A DNA stretch of 64,000 nucleotides from Prochlorococcus marinus str. MIT 1013 (lineage in GTDB: Bacteria; Cyanobacteriota; Cyanobacteriia; PCC-6307; Cyanobiaceae), in contig NZ_CP114778.1 in NCBI RefSeq assembly GCF_027359395.1, positions 1,860,001-1,924,000 on the forward strand. The letters run 5' to 3'. Made by a program: the position numbers and the translations under genes. Below, piece after piece: positions 51,125 through 61,557 of this stretch. The notes under the pieces were generated by a model. It was not told the origin of the DNA and ran no database searches. It saw nothing but the letters and a program-made list of their open reading frames with translations. Within the stretch, counting starts at the first letter, position 1, and every line of letters starts with the position of its first letter.

Positions 51125-51256
51125 TTAGATTTTGGTCCCATCGAGCAAATTAGTGAAAATCATATTTCTATTGAACTTTTGAATTACTTTCCATTTTAAG
51201 CCACTTCACCTTTTGTAGCTTTTATATTAAGATGCGATTCCTAATTAAGTCTTAAA

Positions 51257-51355
51257 ATGAAAATTGATTTTGGTCCTGTAACTTTTAGCAGGATTGCTAG
51301 CATCCTTTTGATCTTAGGTTTTTTCGGGCTTTTAGCTTATAATTCTACTCTCTAA
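51257..51355 (+). CDS. Small single-TM protein (32 aa)
   Basis: MKIDFGPVTFSRIASILLIL then GFFGLLAYNSTL. Single helix with short tails, like minor photosystem or cytochrome b6f subunits in size. No family recognised. Confidence 0.5.
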   Translation: MKIDFGPVTFSRIASILLILGFFGLLAYNSTL

Positions 51356-51602
51356 TAATACGTTGATCAATTCTTTAATTATGAAAAAAGTTAATCATAT
51401 AAATAGGAATTAAATTAATTTTTACAATTTGTTGTTATCAATTTATTTCTAAAGTATTTATCATTTTTAAATCAGTTAACTATAAATACTTTTTGATTAA
51501 CCAAGCTAAAGATTGTATTGGGCCAATTTAAGTAGTTTCCTTTTTTAGCTCTCGATGTCTTTATTCATACAGTAGGATTATGTTAATTAATTAACAAAGC
51601 GA

Positions 51603-51839
51603 ATGGAAACCTCAACTACTGATCCAACCTTGTTGATTCTTATAGGAGGAATAGTTGTTTTACTAGCTGGCTCAGTAGCCTATGGAGTTTATTCGACATT
51701 CGGTTCAGGCTCAAAGGAGCTCAGATATACCATCGATGAACATGCAAAAATGCATGAATTAGGTATTGCTCATGGACATGGTGGAAGCTCAGAGGCCTAT
51801 GAGATGTCTGGAAAACTTCAAAAGGATCAAATTTCGTAA
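51603..51839 (+). CDS. PsbN-like small membrane protein
   Basis: A 78-residue protein. METSTTDPTLLILIGGIVVL LAGSVAYGVYSTFGSGSKEL then RYTIDEHAKMHELGIAHGHG. The METxxxxx...G..vs..gYavYtaFG..skeLrdp.eEH pattern of PsbN is visible, with a longer His/Gly-rich tail. PsbN is a photosystem II assembly factor. It could also be a paralogue. No psbH or psbB nearby. Confidence 0.5.
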   Translation: METSTTDPTLLILIGGIVVLLAGSVAYGVYSTFGSGSKELRYTIDEHAKMHELGIAHGHGGSSEAYEMSGKLQKDQIS

Positions 51840-52021
51840 AAAATAAAGTAAGGATATATCTACACTTTTGATGAAAATTTCAGTTATAAAAAAAATTCAT
51901 CAATATAATCACTCTACTGGGATGTAATATTAATTTTATACGGTCATAAAATTGATCCATTTGATGAAGCCCATATCTTTTTCATGAAGATTCTGAAAAA
52001 AAATTCATCTGACCAGCTCAA

Positions 52022-52690
52022 ATGTTGATCAGCACATTAACTGGATTTGCGGCAGGGGCAGTACACGTAGTTAGTGGAGCAGACCATATGGTAGCAATGG
52101 CTCCTTCGTCTATACGAAAACCCCGAGTAGCTTTAATTGATGGGTTGGCATGGGGGATTGGACACTCAGCAGGGGTTTTGATCCTTTTATTAATAGCGAT
52201 TTTAGCTAAGGATTTAATTAACATTGAATTATTGTCTTCTTATGCAGAGTTTCTTGTTGGTATAAGCCTTTTGATTGTGGGGGGGCTAGCTATTAGGACT
52301 TCTTTGAAAGTAAATATTCACATGCATCAGCATATGCATGGAGAAGAAAAGTCTCATAAACATTTTCATTTCCATTCACCTGGAAATAAACTTCATAGCA
52401 GTCATACTCATGCCGCAACGGGATTAGGAGTTTTGCACGGGTTTGCTGGCGCTAGTCATTTGGTTGCAGTTATTCCTGCATTGGCATTACCTTTGTTTGG
52501 AGCGGTGGCTTATCTATTTGCATATTTACTTGGATCAGTCTTCGCAATGGGATGTGTTGTTTTAGGTATTTCTTTCGCAACTAGTAAAGCGAATAAAATG
52601 TTTTATCCTTTTTTGATGCGTTCAATAGGAGCACTATCAATAGTGATAGGAGTATTTTGGCTTCAAAAGACTTCGATTCTAACTTTTTAA
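52022..52690 (+). CDS. Nickel/cobalt permease family protein (HupE/RcnA/UreH-like)
   Basis: A 222-residue membrane protein with five to six helices. GAVHVVSGADHMVAMAPSSI near residues 11-30 and GVLHGFAGASHLVAVIP near 140-155 form the paired metal motifs (H-x-x-S/G-A-D-H). A His-rich loop (HMHQHMHGEEKSHKHFHFHS) sits between. Likely moves Ni or Co, metals used by Ni-SOD and B12 enzymes. Direction of transport is uncertain. Confidence 0.72.
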   Translation: MLISTLTGFAAGAVHVVSGADHMVAMAPSSIRKPRVALIDGLAWGIGHSAGVLILLLIAILAKDLINIELLSSYAEFLVGISLLIVGGLAIRTSLKVNIHMHQHMHGEEKSHKHFHFHSPGNKLHSSHTHAATGLGVLHGFAGASHLVAVIPALALPLFGAVAYLFAYLLGSVFAMGCVVLGISFATSKANKMFYPFLMRSIGALSIVIGVFWLQKTSILTF

Positions 52691-52702
52691 AAGTCTTTCT
52701 TT

Positions 52703-52837
52703 ATGAACTTCACAGCTAGCCTTCTTGCTTTGGGTGGCTTCTTTTTATGGGTTGTTATTGCGACACTAATATGGGCAAGAAGAATGAGAAAGCTGAAAAA
52801 AGAATATTCTCTAAATAAATCAAAATTCAAAAATTAA
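52703..52837 (+). CDS. Small single-TM protein (44 aa)
   Basis: MNFTASLLALGGFFLWVVIA then TLIWARRMRKLKKEYSLNKS. One helix and a strongly basic cytoplasmic tail. 12 nt after the metal permease, so possibly an accessory subunit. Confidence 0.52.
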   Translation: MNFTASLLALGGFFLWVVIATLIWARRMRKLKKEYSLNKSKFKN

Positions 52838-52926
52838 TTGATACATCATTTTTCATCTTTAGATACATATTTGTAAGTAAAAATGATTAAAGATTATGTA
52901 TGATCATTCAACTATAAATAAGATTG

Positions 52927-53187
52927 ATGAAAGGTATTTTGTTTTTCTTAGGTTCTATTTTTAGATGGCCTGTTCAAAATATTAAAGAATTTTTGATTCT
53001 TCATGTTTATCTTTTAGGGATATATGGAATAACTTTTTTGCTAAGAAACATAGGGCTAGAAGTATCTAATCTTATTTTTACAGTTGGTTTAATGGCTCCA
53101 ATAGGTTATCTCATTTATAATGGTCTCCCTTTAGATTGTCTTAATTACAAGTCCGCAATTAAGAGGGAATTAAGCTCTCTAGATTAA
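52927..53187 (+). CDS. Small two-TM membrane protein
   Basis: An 86-residue protein from ATG 52927. Hydrophobic segments about 24-40 (EFLILHVYLLGIYGITFLL) and 48-64 (NLIFTVGLMAPIGYLIYN). Not recognised. Convergent with nfu. Confidence 0.5.
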   Translation: MKGILFFLGSIFRWPVQNIKEFLILHVYLLGIYGITFLLRNIGLEVSNLIFTVGLMAPIGYLIYNGLPLDCLNYKSAIKRELSSLD

Positions 53188-53214
53188 ATAATAAAGGTTA
53201 AAGAGAAAGTTGAT

Positions 53215-53460
53215 TTATAAAACTTGTATTACCTCGCTAACCTCAGGAATCATTTCCCTTAGCTTTCTTTCAATACCCATTTTTAGAGTCATAGTGCTAC
53301 TTGGGCAACTTCCGCAAGCGCCCTGAAGTCTAACTTTGACGATTGGTCCATCTATTTCAGCGATCTCTACATTTCCTCCATCGGCCATGAGAAATGGTCT
53401 TAATTCATCAAGAACCTTTTCAACGTTTTCTGTCGTCAATGCAAGAGTTTCGTCACTCAT
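53215..53460 (-). CDS. nfu: NifU-like Fe-S scaffold (Nfu)
   Basis: An 81-residue C-terminal-type NifU domain. [20 protein letters not shown] and [20 protein letters not shown] with the CxxC that binds a 4Fe-4S cluster. In cyanobacteria NfuA matures photosystem I clusters. Full length for NfuA-type proteins. Confidence 0.92.
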   Translation of the reverse strand: MSDETLALTTENVEKVLDELRPFLMADGGNVEIAEIDGPIVKVRLQGACGSCPSSTMTLKMGIERKLREMIPEVSEVIQVL

Positions 53461-53498
53461 TTCGGTTTACTTAATTTGATTTTGCTTAGCTTAGTTAA

Positions 53499-55025
53499 TT
53501 GCAGGATATTCTATATGTAATCTTGATAAAGATTTTGTTTAATACTAGTTCCTCAGAATCAGAAGATACTTATGACGCAATATTAGTAGGTGCAGGAATT
53601 ATGAGCTCAACTCTTGCAGTTCTTCTGCATGAGCTTGAGCCAGATTTACGATTGCTAGTTGTTGAAAGATTATCTTCTGCTGGTTTGGAAAGTAGCTGCT
53701 CCAAGAATAATGCTGGAACAGGACATGCGGCTAATTGTGAGCTTAATTATACTCCAATCCAAAAGGATGGCTCTCTTATTACTACCAAAGCTTTTGAAAT
53801 AAATAAATCCTTTGAGCAAAGCTTGGAGTTTTGGGCATCGTTGGTAGAAAAAGGGAAATTGGTGCCAGAAAACTTTTTAAATAATTTGCCACATATCAGC
53901 CTTGTCTTTGGAGAAAAAGATATTTCTTTGCTTAAAAAAAGGTTTTCTGAACTGAGTTCTCATGCGGCTTTTGCACAAATGGAATTCACCAAGGATTATG
54001 CGGAATTAAAAGATTGGATTCCATTAATTATGGATGGTAGAAAAGAGAATGAAAAAATTGCTGCGACAAGAATTAAAAGAGGGACTGATATTGATTTTGG
54101 CAATTTAACTCGTTCATATATCAATCAAATTGAAGGGAAGAAATCTATTGAGATTAACTACTCTACTAATGTTGAGAATCTTCAGCAAGATAGTCAAGGA
54201 GATTGGTATTTATCTTTAGAAGGAGCAAAAAAAAATAGAATTGTAAGATCAAAGTTTGTTTTCCTTGGGGCAGGAGGAGGAGCTTTATCCCTTTTGCAAA
54301 AATCGGGAATTCCTGAAGGATTGTCATATGCAGGGTTTCCTGTCAGCGGTAAATGGTTGATATGTGATGAGGAGAAATTAACAAAAACACATAATGCAAA
54401 AGTTTATGGAAACGCAGCAGTTGGAGCACCACCAATGTCTGTCCCTCACTTAGACACAAGATGGATAGATGGAAAAAGATCTCTTTTGTTTGGTCCGTTT
54501 GCAGGATTTAGTTCAAATTTTTTAAAATATGGATCAAAATTGGATTTATTTAGATCCATCAAAACAACTAATCTTTTCTCTATGTTGCAAGCAGGATTAG
54601 ACAATATAGATCTAGGCAAGTACTTAATAAATCAATTAATACAAACAAATGAGGATCGAATAGAAACTTTAAAAAGATTTCTTCCTAAGGTTTCAGCTAA
54701 TGATTGGAAGCTTTCAATTGCAGGACAACGTGTTCAAATAATTAAACAAACCTCTAAAGGCGGTGTTTTAAAAATGGGGACAGAAGTTGTTACTTCATCT
54801 GATGGATCTTTAGCTGCTTTGCTTGGGGCTTCTCCTGGCGCAAGCACAGCAGTAACAATCATGATTGAAGTTTTAAACCGGTGCTGGCAGAAAAAAATGA
54901 AATCAACCAAATGGAAAAATAAAATGTTAGAGCTTTTCCCCAGCATTGGGACAGATATTAATTCAAATCAAGATGCACTTTTGGCAATTCGCAAAAGAAA
55001 CGATTTCTTACTTAAATTAATTTAA
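53499..55025 (+). CDS. mqo: Malate:quinone oxidoreductase
   Basis: A 508-residue FAD enzyme. FAD loop YDAILVGAGIMSSTLAVLLH, CSKNNAGTGHAANCELNYTP (typical MQO start region), and a C-terminal GAxPGASTAVTIMIEVL. Passes malate electrons to the quinone pool. TTG start is tentative; about 20 residues precede the FAD fold. Confidence 0.9.
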   Translation: MQDILYVILIKILFNTSSSESEDTYDAILVGAGIMSSTLAVLLHELEPDLRLLVVERLSSAGLESSCSKNNAGTGHAANCELNYTPIQKDGSLITTKAFEINKSFEQSLEFWASLVEKGKLVPENFLNNLPHISLVFGEKDISLLKKRFSELSSHAAFAQMEFTKDYAELKDWIPLIMDGRKENEKIAATRIKRGTDIDFGNLTRSYINQIEGKKSIEINYSTNVENLQQDSQGDWYLSLEGAKKNRIVRSKFVFLGAGGGALSLLQKSGIPEGLSYAGFPVSGKWLICDEEKLTKTHNAKVYGNAAVGAPPMSVPHLDTRWIDGKRSLLFGPFAGFSSNFLKYGSKLDLFRSIKTTNLFSMLQAGLDNIDLGKYLINQLIQTNEDRIETLKRFLPKVSANDWKLSIAGQRVQIIKQTSKGGVLKMGTEVVTSSDGSLAALLGASPGASTAVTIMIEVLNRCWQKKMKSTKWKNKMLELFPSIGTDINSNQDALLAIRKRNDFLLKLI

Positions 55026-55109
55026 AACTTTAGTACTGGTGAGCTATATTTAATCTTTATTCAGAATGGAATTGATAAATGAAGATCTTGCTCTTTTAAT
55101 TGCTTTCGC

Positions 55110-56921
55110 ATGACTAATGTGCCCATTTCTCGTCTGAGGAACTTCTGCATAATTGCTCATATTGACCATGGTAAATCAACCTTGGCAGATAGGCTTCTTC
55201 AGGACACTGGCACTGTCTCCTCTAGAGACATGCAAGAACAATTCTTGGACAATATGGACCTTGAGAGAGAGAGAGGAATAACTATAAAATTACAGGCTGC
55301 TCGGATGAATTATAAAGCGGATGATGGAGAGGAATATGTCCTGAATTTGATAGATACTCCTGGCCATGTTGACTTTTCTTATGAGGTGAGTCGTTCATTG
55401 CAGGCTTGTGAAGGTGCTTTGCTTGTTGTTGATGCTAGTCAAGGAGTTGAAGCTCAAACTTTGGCCAATGTTTATCTCGCCTTGGAAAATGATTTAGAAA
55501 TTATTCCTGTTCTTAATAAAGTTGATTTACCTGGCGCTGATCCTGAGAAAATCAAAAATGAGATTGAATCAATTATTGGTTTAGATACATCTAAGGCAAT
55601 TTCCTGTTCTGCTAAAACAGGGGTTGGTATTCCAGAAATATTGCAAGCAGTAGTAGATAGAATACCTTCTCCAAAAGATAATGTTGACCAAGCTACAAAA
55701 GCACTTATTTTTGATTCTTATTACGACCCTTACAGAGGGGTGATTGTCTATTTCAGAATCATGAGTGGTGGCATAAGTAAGAAAGACAAGGTTTTACTTA
55801 TGGCTAGTAAAAAAAGTTATGAGTTAGACGAAATAGGCGTTATGGCTCCTGATCAAGTAAAAGTAAATTCTCTTCATGCAGGGGAAGTTGGATATTTAGC
55901 AGCTTCAATCAAAGCAGTTGCTGATGCAAGAGTCGGGGATACGATCACGTTGCAGGATAGACCTGCTGGAGAAGCTCTACCAGGTTACACAGAAGCCAAA
56001 CCAATGGTTTTTTGTGGGTTGTTCCCCACTGATGCAGATCAATATCCAGATCTCAGAGAGGCTCTAGATAAATTACAGCTATCCGATGCTGCATTGAAAT
56101 ATGAACCTGAAACTAGTAGCGCAATGGGATTTGGCTTTCGTTGTGGATTCTTAGGTTTATTACATATGGAAATTGTTCAAGAGCGTTTAGAACGCGAATA
56201 TGACTTGGATTTGATTGTTACTGCACCCTCAGTTATTTATAAAGTGAAAATGACTGATGGAGAAGTTTTGATGATCGATAATCCCGCTACACTCCCAGAC
56301 CCTCAAAAACGTGAAACCATAGAAGAACCCTATGTCCGAATGGAAATTTATGCTCCTAATGATTACAACGGAACTTTGATGGGACTTTGTCAGGATAGAA
56401 GAGGAGACTTTATTGATATGAAGTACATAACGACTGATCGAGTCACTCTTATTTATGAAATACCTTTAGCAGAAGTTGTGACAGACTTCTTTGATCAGAT
56501 GAAAAGTAGAACTAAGGGATATGCTTCTATGGAATATCACTTGATTGGTTATAGAGAAAATGATTTAGTAAGATTAGATGTTTTAATTAATTCAGAGAGA
56601 GCAGACCCTTTAACGACAATTGTTCATAAAGATAACGCTTATGGTGTCGGTAAAGGACTTGTTGAGAAATTAAAAGAACTTATTCCGAAACAACAATTTA
56701 AGATTCCTTTGCAGGCTTCTATTGGGAGTCGAATTATTGCAAGTGAAGGTATTAGTGCATTACGAAAAGATGTTTTGTCAAAGTGCTACGGGGGTGATAT
56801 TTCTAGAAAAAAGAAATTGTTGAAGAAACAGGCAAAAGGTAAAAAACGAATGAAGTCAATGGGGAAAGTAGATGTTCCTCAAGAGGCTTTTATGGCTGTA
56901 TTGAAATTAAATAATGATTAA
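55110..56921 (+). CDS. lepA: Elongation factor 4 (LepA)
   Basis: A 603-residue translation GTPase. G1 [15 protein letters not shown], switch [14 protein letters not shown]3 [13 protein letters not shown]4 [11 protein letters not shown]-terminal EF4-specific domain with [20 protein letters not shown]. Back-translocates or rescues ribosomes under stress. Nearly always this length. Confidence 0.96.
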   Translation: MTNVPISRLRNFCIIAHIDHGKSTLADRLLQDTGTVSSRDMQEQFLDNMDLERERGITIKLQAARMNYKADDGEEYVLNLIDTPGHVDFSYEVSRSLQACEGALLVVDASQGVEAQTLANVYLALENDLEIIPVLNKVDLPGADPEKIKNEIESIIGLDTSKAISCSAKTGVGIPEILQAVVDRIPSPKDNVDQATKALIFDSYYDPYRGVIVYFRIMSGGISKKDKVLLMASKKSYELDEIGVMAPDQVKVNSLHAGEVGYLAASIKAVADARVGDTITLQDRPAGEALPGYTEAKPMVFCGLFPTDADQYPDLREALDKLQLSDAALKYEPETSSAMGFGFRCGFLGLLHMEIVQERLEREYDLDLIVTAPSVIYKVKMTDGEVLMIDNPATLPDPQKRETIEEPYVRMEIYAPNDYNGTLMGLCQDRRGDFIDMKYITTDRVTLIYEIPLAEVVTDFFDQMKSRTKGYASMEYHLIGYRENDLVRLDVLINSERADPLTTIVHKDNAYGVGKGLVEKLKELIPKQQFKIPLQASIGSRIIASEGISALRKDVLSKCYGGDISRKKKLLKKQAKGKKRMKSMGKVDVPQEAFMAVLKLNND

Positions 56922-56937
56922 TAGTTGTTTTTATGAT

Positions 56938-57129
56938 CTATGTTTGTTTTGTATAGCTTATCTCGCTTGAATTAGTTATGAACATCGATACTTCCTGATT
57001 CCCTTTTTCTTTGGTTAAATTTGTCCATATAAAACCTATAATTATTAAAGCTGCAATGGTTATTGAAAGCTCCCCTACGGTGAGACCATCATTTCTTAAA
57101 TGCATTTTAAATTGTATGTATTCATTCAT
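56938..57129 (-). CDS. Small single-TM protein
   Basis: A 63-residue protein: MNEYIQFKMHLRNDGLTVGE then LSITIAALIIIGFIWTNLTK and a soluble tail. Starts possible at MNEY or MHLR. Not recognised; sits convergent with lepA. Confidence 0.42.
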   Translation of the reverse strand: MNEYIQFKMHLRNDGLTVGELSITIAALIIIGFIWTNLTKEKGNQEVSMFITNSSEISYTKQT

Positions 57130-57196
57130 TTAAGCAATTTTTTTTTAATTTTCTACCTTTTACAGCTAAATTTAATTAGGTTTTATTATTTGATCA

Positions 57197-58054
57197 TTGA
57201 ATCTGAGAGATTTTATAAGACGAAAGAATTTGTCCACACGGTTATTTTTCGCTGGGCTGATAATTTTATCCGTATATATAGGCATCTCTATTTTCATGCC
57301 ACTATTAATCTCTTTAAAGCTTGTACCTGATGGTGAATTTGGGTTAGGGAATCCGATTTTTTCGGCTCCATCCATAGATCACTGGTGTGGAACCGATCGA
57401 CTAGGAAGAGATGTTTGTATTAGAACTTTAGCTGCGAGTGGAGTTGCTTTGCAGGTTGTTTTTGTTGCCGTATCTCTTGCTGTTCTGGTAGGCATACCTT
57501 TGGGACTTTTGAGTGGCTATATTGGTGGGCTTTTGGATAGGATTCTGGTGCTTTTCATGGATACTCTTTATACAATCCCTGTCCTTCTTCTTTCAGTGGT
57601 GATGGCATTTTTATTGGGTAGAGGCATATTGAATGCATCAATAGCATTGTGCGTCGTCTATATTCCCCAATATTTTCGACTTATAAGAAACCAGACTTCA
57701 CAGGTTAAATCAGAACTTTATATTGAGGCGGCAATATCAATGGGAGCTTCCCCTTTGTGGGTAATAAGAAAGTATCTTCTTAAAAACGTTCTTACTTCTG
57801 TACCTGTGGTCTTAACACTTAATGCTGCAGATGCTGTATTGGTGCTTGGAGGATTAGGATTTCTTGGATTAGGTCTTCCTGAAAATATTCCAGAATGGGG
57901 AAGTGATTTAAATATGGCATTAGTTGCATTGCCTACTGGCATTTGGTGGACAGCGATTTATCCTGGTATGGCTATGTTCGTTTTAGTGTTGGGATTATCT
58001 TTTATTGGAGAAGGTTTAGAGAAATTTTTCAGTGAAACTAGTTTGCAGGATTAA
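57197..58054 (+). CDS. ABC-transporter permease, dipeptide/nickel type (DppC-like)
   Basis: A 285-residue membrane protein with about six helices. EAA loop YIEAAISMGASPLWVIRKYL, GTDRLGRDVCIRTLAASGVA near residue 65 (the GTDxxGRD signature of OppC/DppC). Its partner permease, ATPase and binding protein are not in view. TTG start. Confidence 0.87.
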   Translation: MNLRDFIRRKNLSTRLFFAGLIILSVYIGISIFMPLLISLKLVPDGEFGLGNPIFSAPSIDHWCGTDRLGRDVCIRTLAASGVALQVVFVAVSLAVLVGIPLGLLSGYIGGLLDRILVLFMDTLYTIPVLLLSVVMAFLLGRGILNASIALCVVYIPQYFRLIRNQTSQVKSELYIEAAISMGASPLWVIRKYLLKNVLTSVPVVLTLNAADAVLVLGGLGFLGLGLPENIPEWGSDLNMALVALPTGIWWTAIYPGMAMFVLVLGLSFIGEGLEKFFSETSLQD

Positions 58055-58075
58055 ATCATACTTGAGGTTTGGAAT

Positions 58076-58765
58076 TTAGTATCTCATTTTTTCTGTTCTT
58101 GGGAGATCATCCATGATTTCACCTTTTTCATTAAGTTCTGGATATTTTCTGCCCTCACTTTTGCACCATTGAGCAACCTCGGGGTAAGCCCACTCGAAGA
58201 TCTTTTCTTTGTATGTTTCTTGGCTCATACCCTCTCCAGACTCAGGAATTATATTGGCTACTTGACGTTGCCTTAGCGCTTCGAATAATAATGCCGATGC
58301 TGCAACTGATACATTCAAAGATTCAACCATACCTCTCATTGGAATATGAATATGCTCATCCATTAGACTCGCGGCTTCTTCACTGATACCCCATTTCTCG
58401 GCACCTAGTACAAATGCTGTTGACCCTTTGAAATTACATTTTCTATAGTCAATTGATTTTGGATTCAAGTTCGTGCCATATAATTTAAACCCTCTTTTCT
58501 TAAGAACTTTTATTGCCTCAGTGGTCTCTTTATATTGGTTTATTTGGACCCATTTTTGACTTCCTTGCGCCGTGCTATTAAATGTTAAAAACTTTTCTTT
58601 GTTGAAAACAGCATATGCCTCAAGAACACCAACTGCATCACAACTTCGTATTATCGCTGAGAGATTATGAGGCTTTTCAACATTCTCAATTAAGACTGTG
58701 AGATCCGAAATCCTCTTGTTTAGTACTGATTTTATACGTTCAAAACGTCTAGGTAGTAGAGGCAT
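58076..58765 (-). CDS. trmH: tRNA (guanosine-18-2'-O)-methyltransferase TrmH
   Basis: A 229-residue SPOUT methylase. VENVEKPHNLSAIIRSCDAV with Asn and Arg of motif 1, AFVLGAEKWGISEEAASLMD, and IPMRGMVESLNVSVAASALL (knot). N- and C-terminal extensions match TrmH rather than RlmB. Confidence 0.9.
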   Translation of the reverse strand: MPLLPRRFERIKSVLNKRISDLTVLIENVEKPHNLSAIIRSCDAVGVLEAYAVFNKEKFLTFNSTAQGSQKWVQINQYKETTEAIKVLKKRGFKLYGTNLNPKSIDYRKCNFKGSTAFVLGAEKWGISEEAASLMDEHIHIPMRGMVESLNVSVAASALLFEALRQRQVANIIPESGEGMSQETYKEKIFEWAYPEVAQWCKSEGRKYPELNEKGEIMDDLPRTEKMRY

Positions 58766-58878
58766 TTCTTATAACTTTTGGAACAGTAGGAGCTTTTTTA
58801 TGATGATAGTGGTATTTATTTCATATATAAAAAATATATATTAGTGATTTTAAAAAATATTTGATAAATCTCCAAATA

Positions 58879-58908
58879 AAAAGCTCCTGCCAATGGACAG
58901 GAGCTTTT
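58879..58908 (-). terminator. Terminator of the porin gene
   Basis: Stem AAAAGCTCCTG (58879-58889) / CAGGAGCTTTT (58898-58908). On the minus strand a T-run follows. Strong, fits a highly expressed porin. Confidence 0.8.
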
Positions 58909-58941
58909 TATTTAAGTAAAAGAATTTAGGTTCTAATAAAT

Positions 58942-59946
58942 TTAGAAGCTAAATGCAGTTTCAACAACAACACCAGTGTCGTCATCACCAGTACTTGTAT
59001 CTTCAACAGTGAAGAAACCAGGAGTAAGTGTAACGTTGTCGTTCAATGAATAAGTGTAAGAAACTTCAAATCCTGTTGAATCTAAAGAATCACTACCATC
59101 AACATCAGTTGAGTTGTAAGCAGCACTTAATGTTCCTGGACCAACTTCGTAGTCAACACCAACGAACAAGTCGGTTGCATCAGCACCTGTTTCTGGATCT
59201 GTTGTGTCATAAGCAACGCTGAATGTTGCATCAATTGACTCTGGGCTGTAGTAGATACCACCACCAAATGTGTCGTATCCAGCTGTTCCGCCTTCACCGT
59301 CGTTAGAAGCGATTACCAGACCGCCACCAAAGCCGTCGCCGTTATAGCCAAGAGTGAAAGTTGAAACATCATCACCATCATCAGCGCCGATTCCTACTGT
59401 TGAATCAGCACCACCAACAGAAACGAAACTTACAGAAGCAACTACGCCGTTATCGTTAGAGTAAGCAACACCAACTCCAGGACCAGTTTCGTTACCAGCC
59501 AAAGAATAAGGCATGCTGCCTAGTCTGAAAGCGTCTGAATAAGCAGAAGTTGTTGCAGCAACAACATCATCCTGATCAACCAAAGGTCCAACAGTTACTG
59601 AAAGATCGCCAACAGGGAAGTTGTAAAATAAAGACTGAACATCTAGGCCACCTGTTTCAGCACTATCCATGCTTGCAAGTGGGCCACTAGCATTACCAGC
59701 TACGATGCCTGCAGAGAAAAGGTCTTCGCCAGTGAAGCTAGAATTTACATCTAGAGTATATGCATACTGCATATAAAGCTCTTCTTCTGTATCAGATGTT
59801 CCGCCATCAGCAACTGAACCAGTTGTGAAAACAGCTGAACCACCAAGAGTTGTGGTTGATGAAAAGGCAGTATCTGCATTAGCTGCAACAGGAGCCATAA
59901 GACCCAAAGCTGCTGGAGCTACTAATAATCGTGAAAAAAGCTTCAT
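58942..59946 (-). CDS. Outer-membrane porin (Som-like, without SLH domain)
   Basis: A 334-residue beta-barrel protein from ATG 59946. Signal peptide MKLFSRLLVAPAALGLMAPV, cut after AANA. Mature part is acidic with alternating Gly, Ser and hydrophobic residues (TFTLGYNGDGFGGGLVIASN) and ends in Phe (VVVETAFSF), the outer-membrane insertion signal. It resembles the porin-like proteins of Prochlorococcus. Its Shine-Dalgarno GAGGA lies within UGUGAGGA, complementary to the Yfr1 core. Both flanking regions have strong regulatory signals. TTG-like longer starts up to 59961 would hide the RBS and are unlikely. Confidence 0.82.
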   Translation of the reverse strand: MKLFSRLLVAPAALGLMAPVAANADTAFSSTTTLGGSAVFTTGSVADGGTSDTEEELYMQYAYTLDVNSSFTGEDLFSAGIVAGNASGPLASMDSAETGGLDVQSLFYNFPVGDLSVTVGPLVDQDDVVAATTSAYSDAFRLGSMPYSLAGNETGPGVGVAYSNDNGVVASVSFVSVGGADSTVGIGADDGDDVSTFTLGYNGDGFGGGLVIASNDGEGGTAGYDTFGGGIYYSPESIDATFSVAYDTTDPETGADATDLFVGVDYEVGPGTLSAAYNSTDVDGSDSLDSTGFEVSYTYSLNDNVTLTPGFFTVEDTSTGDDDTGVVVETAFSF

Positions 59947-59950
59947 AGTG

Positions 59951-59961
59951 TCCTCACACAT
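59951..59961 (-). promoter_or_regulatory. Candidate Yfr1-type antisense target at the porin RBS
   Basis: The mRNA reads AUGUGUGAGGACACUAUG before the start. AUGUGUGAGGA (11 nt) is the exact reverse complement of TCCTCACACAT in the loop of the putative sRNA at 11731-11796. Nine of these bases also pair with the conserved Yfr1 motif ACUCCUCACAC. Yfr1 is reported to repress porin mRNAs in Prochlorococcus MED4 by such pairing. Confidence 0.55.
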
Positions 59962-60147
59962 TAAAGAAGTTGTATCAAATTTAACGTTTGCAGTATGAGG
60001 TTAAAAGTATCTTATGTTACACCTTTTGAGTTGGCCTAGTACGAGCTATTCCTTTGAAAGTCATTGCAGTAAAAGACTTTTGGATCCCTTGAATTATGAT
60101 TGTCTCGGTAAACACTTTACTGTCAACTGTTTTTCAATTGATCTCTT

Positions 60148-61485
60148 TTGAGTAAAAACCTGTCATCCATGAAAGGCTTAGATGCCAGAAAAGCTGCTTG
60201 GGAGGTTATCCAAGCAGTAGGTGGAGGTGCATTCGCAGATGTTGCTTTGGAAAGGGTTTTTAATCTTTATTCTTTTAAGTCGATAGATAAAGCCTTGATA
60301 ACTGAACTTTCTTATGGTGCAATTCGCCAAAGATATTTTTTAGATTGTTGGATTGATTATTTAGGAAAAGTACCCGCTAAAAAACAACCTCCTTTATTAA
60401 GATGGCTATTGCATCTTGGGCTTTATCAGGTTTTAAAAATGGAGCGAATACCTCCATCTGCTGCAATTAACACAACTGTAGAACTTGCGAAAAAGCATCA
60501 TTTAAAAAAACTGGCACCTGTTGTTAATGGAATCTTGCGATCTGCTCTTAGAAGCCAAAAGAGAGGTCTCCTGTTACCTGAATTGAAGAATCCGAGTTTA
60601 GAATTAGCAAAAAACGAATCTCTTCCTCTTTGGTTGGCAAGTGAATTGATTAATTGGAAGGGAATTGAAGATGCTAAGAAGATTGCTAAAGCATTTAATT
60701 GCATTAGTCCTATTGATATAAGAGTGAATAAATTGCGTGCAGATTTAAAAGAAGTAAAAGCAATTTTTGATTCCTGTGGTATTCATACCCAAGTGATATC
60801 AAACTGTCCTTACGGATTAGAAGTTCGAGCTGGTGTCGGTGAACCTAGGAAATGGCCCGGTTATGAAGAAGGGAAATGGAGTGTACAAGATAGATCTTCA
60901 CAGCTAATTGCCCCATCATTAGGACCTTTGCCTGGAGAAAAGATTCTTGATGCTTGTGCTGCACCAGGCGGAAAATCAACACATATTGCTGAATTAATTA
61001 ACAATGAGGGCAAGGTCTGGTCTGTTGATCGATCATCCAGAAGATCAAAAAAAATATTAGCTAACTCAGAGAGACTTGGGACTAAATGCTTGCAAATATT
61101 GGTTGCTGATTCTAATGAGCTATTACTCAAAAATCCTGATTGGAAAAGTTTTTTTGATCGTATACTTATTGATGCGCCATGCTCAGGATTGGGTACTCTT
61201 GCTCGCCACCCTGATGCAAGATGGAGAATGAATCAAGATAATATTCAGGAGCTTGTCGCTGTTCAAAGTCATTTACTTAAATCGTTAGCTCCTTTATTAA
61301 AAAGTGGAGGCACACTGATCTATTCCACCTGTACTATTCATCCTGAAGAAAATTTTAATCAGATAAAAAACTTTCTTCAATTAAAACCTGAGTTTTTATT
61401 GGAATATGAAAAACAGATTTGGCCTGGAGAGGAAGATAATGGAGATGGTTTTTATATTGCTGTTTTAAATAAATTAAAAAATTAA
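60148..61485 (+). CDS. rsmB: 16S rRNA m5C967 methyltransferase
   Basis: A 445-residue enzyme. NusB-like N-terminal domain (SSMKGLDARKAAWEVIQAVG), SAM loop ILDACAAPGGKSTHIAELI, catalytic Cys in IDAPCSGLGTLARHPDARWR and the second Cys in LIYSTCTIHPEEN. TTG start at 60148. Confidence 0.93.
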   Translation: MSKNLSSMKGLDARKAAWEVIQAVGGGAFADVALERVFNLYSFKSIDKALITELSYGAIRQRYFLDCWIDYLGKVPAKKQPPLLRWLLHLGLYQVLKMERIPPSAAINTTVELAKKHHLKKLAPVVNGILRSALRSQKRGLLLPELKNPSLELAKNESLPLWLASELINWKGIEDAKKIAKAFNCISPIDIRVNKLRADLKEVKAIFDSCGIHTQVISNCPYGLEVRAGVGEPRKWPGYEEGKWSVQDRSSQLIAPSLGPLPGEKILDACAAPGGKSTHIAELINNEGKVWSVDRSSRRSKKILANSERLGTKCLQILVADSNELLLKNPDWKSFFDRILIDAPCSGLGTLARHPDARWRMNQDNIQELVAVQSHLLKSLAPLLKSGGTLIYSTCTIHPEENFNQIKNFLQLKPEFLLEYEKQIWPGEEDNGDGFYIAVLNKLKN

Positions 61486-61557
61486 TGTAAGTATATGGAC
61501 TATAAATGTATTTTTTTTTAATAGTTTTTATCTTGTTTTAAGATTTAATAATTAATT